A stretch of DNA of 23,053 bases from an uncultured Rhodocyclaceae bacterium. GTDB lineage: Bacteria; Pseudomonadota; Gammaproteobacteria; Burkholderiales; Rhodocyclaceae. The position numbers and the translations under genes are program-made. Below the pieces are notes generated by a model. It ran no database searches and was not told where the DNA came from. It was given only the letters and a program-made list of their open reading frames with translations. The stretch lies in contig CAJBAP010000188.1 in the NCBI GenBank assembly GCA_903950295.1, positions 1-23,053 of the forward strand, written 5' to 3'. Below, piece by piece: positions 22,086-23,053 of this stretch (positions are counted from its first letter, which is position 1; the number at the start of each line of letters is the position of its first letter).

Positions 22086-22553
22086 TTACGCCGACAGGTT
22101 GGCCGACTCGCGCGCCCGCTGCTTGGCGGCCACGTAGTCGGCATGGCCGACGTAAAGCAGGTCCGCCAGTTTGCGCATCAGGTGCAGTTCGTGGGCATCG
22201 AGGTGTCCGTCGATCATCGCCACATGCCAGAGGTTCTCGATGATCTGCACCTTTTGGGCCGGATCGCAGTGCTTGTTGATCAGCGAGGTGAATTGGTAGT
22301 AGTCGTTGGCCTCGCGCGCTTCCTGTTCCGCAAGCGCCATCAGGGTTTCGATTTGCTCCCTTCCGAGACTGAACTGTGTTTGCAGGGTGCTGGCAATGGC
22401 CAGTCGTTCCTCGTCCTTGAGTTCGTTGTCCATACGCATCATCTCCAGCAGCAGGGCTGCCGTTGCGACCTGCAAGGACGGAGTCCCGGTGACATTGTCG
22501 GCGATGTCGGGTTCAATGAACTGTACGAAGAAGCTCTTGATGTTGTCGATCAT
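22086..22553 (-). CDS. TerB-family (tellurite-resistance-like) protein
   Basis: The 155 aa form the all-helical TerB fold: ATAALLLEMMRMDNELKDEE with the first metal-site acidic residues, and WHVAMIDGHLDAHELHLMRK with the second (DGHLDAHE). It is the short COG4103-like form without other Ter proteins nearby, so tellurite resistance should not be assumed. Upstream of it a TAGAAT (complement of 22581-22586) could be a -10. It is probably cotranscribed with the MEKHLA gene. Confidence 0.85.
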   Translation of the reverse strand: MIDNIKSFFVQFIEPDIADNVTGTPSLQVATAALLLEMMRMDNELKDEERLAIASTLQTQFSLGREQIETLMALAEQEAREANDYYQFTSLINKHCDPAQKVQIIENLWHVAMIDGHLDAHELHLMRKLADLLYVGHADYVAAKQRARESANLSA

Positions 22554-22904
22554 GGAGTGGATGGTGTTTGCAAAATCAGAATTCTAGTTTGCCGGGATCC
22601 CTGATCGTTTCAAGAGTTACGTCGATAGAGATTTGAGGCGCTCGGACCGATCCAGCAGTTTCTTGCTCCAGTTCTCCGCAAGACCAGGGGCGGCGGCCAA
22701 TCATGCATGCAAACGTGGGGCGACGACGACACTCACATAGAGAGTTTGAAACCGCCAGCCTGACCGGATGCACTGGCCTGTGATGGTGGCGCCGCCTTGT
22801 TGTAGGCAGGCCTGAGGAGAAAGCCGGAAGCTTTTCCGCGACCGACCAAGCGGTGCCGGGAAAATCATACCGCTAATGCAATACGCTGCTGCGGCCAAGA
22901 AATG
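22554..22904. other. stretch without a recognisable gene
   Basis: About 350 bases between the TerB-like gene start and the minus-strand terminator. Short frames on both strands lack start signals and family features. It contains the likely promoter of the TerB-like gene at its left edge and nothing else that I can support. Confidence 0.4.
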
Positions 22905-22927
22905 AAAAAAGCCGCCCATGGCGGCTT
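22905..22927 (-). terminator. minus-strand Rho-independent terminator
   Basis: AAGCCGCC-CAT-GGCGGCTT is a perfect 8-bp stem with a 3-nt loop (22909-22927). On the minus strand it runs straight into six T residues (complement of 22905-22910). It closes a transcript coming from the right edge of the window. Confidence 0.85.
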
Positions 22928-22951
22928 CTCATCATCCAAGACTTTCTGACC

Positions 22952-23011
22952 TCAAAGGTCGTCGTCGAATTCCTGATCCTGCTTCGGTTCCAAAAAGTCT
23001 TCGCATTCCAT
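22952..23011 (-). CDS. possible 19-aa acidic ORF before the terminator
   Basis: MECEDFLEPKQDQEFDDDL, with AGGAG (complement of 23024-23028) 12 nt before the ATG and a terminator 25 bp behind. A stop in the same frame lies just upstream, so it is not the end of a longer gene in this frame. It may be a tiny gene, or the true gene end may be in another frame beyond the window. Confidence 0.25.
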   Translation of the reverse strand: MECEDFLEPKQDQEFDDDL

Positions 23012-23053
23012 TTTCTTCTGTTTCTCCTGTTTTCAATTGTCGCCCGGACATCA

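Noticed and set aside
22086..22553. Tellurite-resistance operon
   Set aside because: Only a stand-alone TerB-like protein with a MEKHLA neighbour; no terC, terD or terZ type genes nearby.

Overview
The window looks like a chromosomal segment of a betaproteobacterium, most plausibly of the Rhodocyclales (Dechloromonas/Azonexus-like). This is inferred from the GC-rich coding sequence, the N-degron pair bpt/aat, an acuI-prpE propionate operon, a nitrogenase-type DraG, an H1-tailed HU protein and DUF3079/HugZ genes. I could not run a database search, so the placement is an inference.

Left part (1-9142), ordinary core genome: the N-terminus of an exported protein, a hypothetical gene, then a leftward operon fbpC-aat-bpt whose members overlap by 4-nt ATGA junctions. 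Divergent from it is fbpB (fused ferric-iron permease); fbpA (iron-binding protein) lies on the far side of a convergent terminator. Both iron promoters carry Fur-like 7-1-7 palindromes. They are followed by acuI-prpE (acrylyl-CoA reductase and propionyl-CoA synthetase) and a tRNA-Val(GAC) gene with its own promoter and terminator.

Middle part (9143-17620), mosaic accessory DNA downstream of the tRNA gene: a truncated SRAP (YedK) gene, two small hypothetical genes, a broken DUF6883 gene next to an intact DUF4926 gene, half of a carboxylesterase, the 3' tip of a thiamine-binding-protein gene, a first Fic protein, an integrase C-terminus, a SIR2-like protein, draG with the 3' end of a ferredoxin gene, and a second Fic protein. 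These are followed by hugZ, a small membrane-protein gene and a DUF3079 gene. Junctions are marked by gene truncations, by tandem 11-bp-period heptamers beside integrase ends, and by a 36-bp repeat found right behind each fic gene. The thiamine-binding-protein gene seems to be split: its N-terminal 80 residues lie at 17605-17862 and its last ~25 codons at 11310-11393, on the same strand and in the right order. This suggests that roughly 6.2 kb was inserted into it.

Right part (17605-23053), again core-like: the truncated thiamine-binding protein, an HU-family nucleoid protein with an Ala/Lys/Pro-rich tail, hslR with two small followers, a UPF0149/SEC-C protein, yceH (with broken gene ends on both sides), a small Cys-containing membrane protein, a MEKHLA-domain protein and a TerB-like protein. 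The window ends with a minus-strand terminator and a possible tiny acidic ORF.

The most interesting points are the Fur-linked N-degron operon, the two Fic genes sharing one downstream repeat, the SIR2-DraG pair cut out of its (probably nif-related) context, and the split thiamine-binding-protein gene. No CRISPR array, rRNA or complete transposon was seen.
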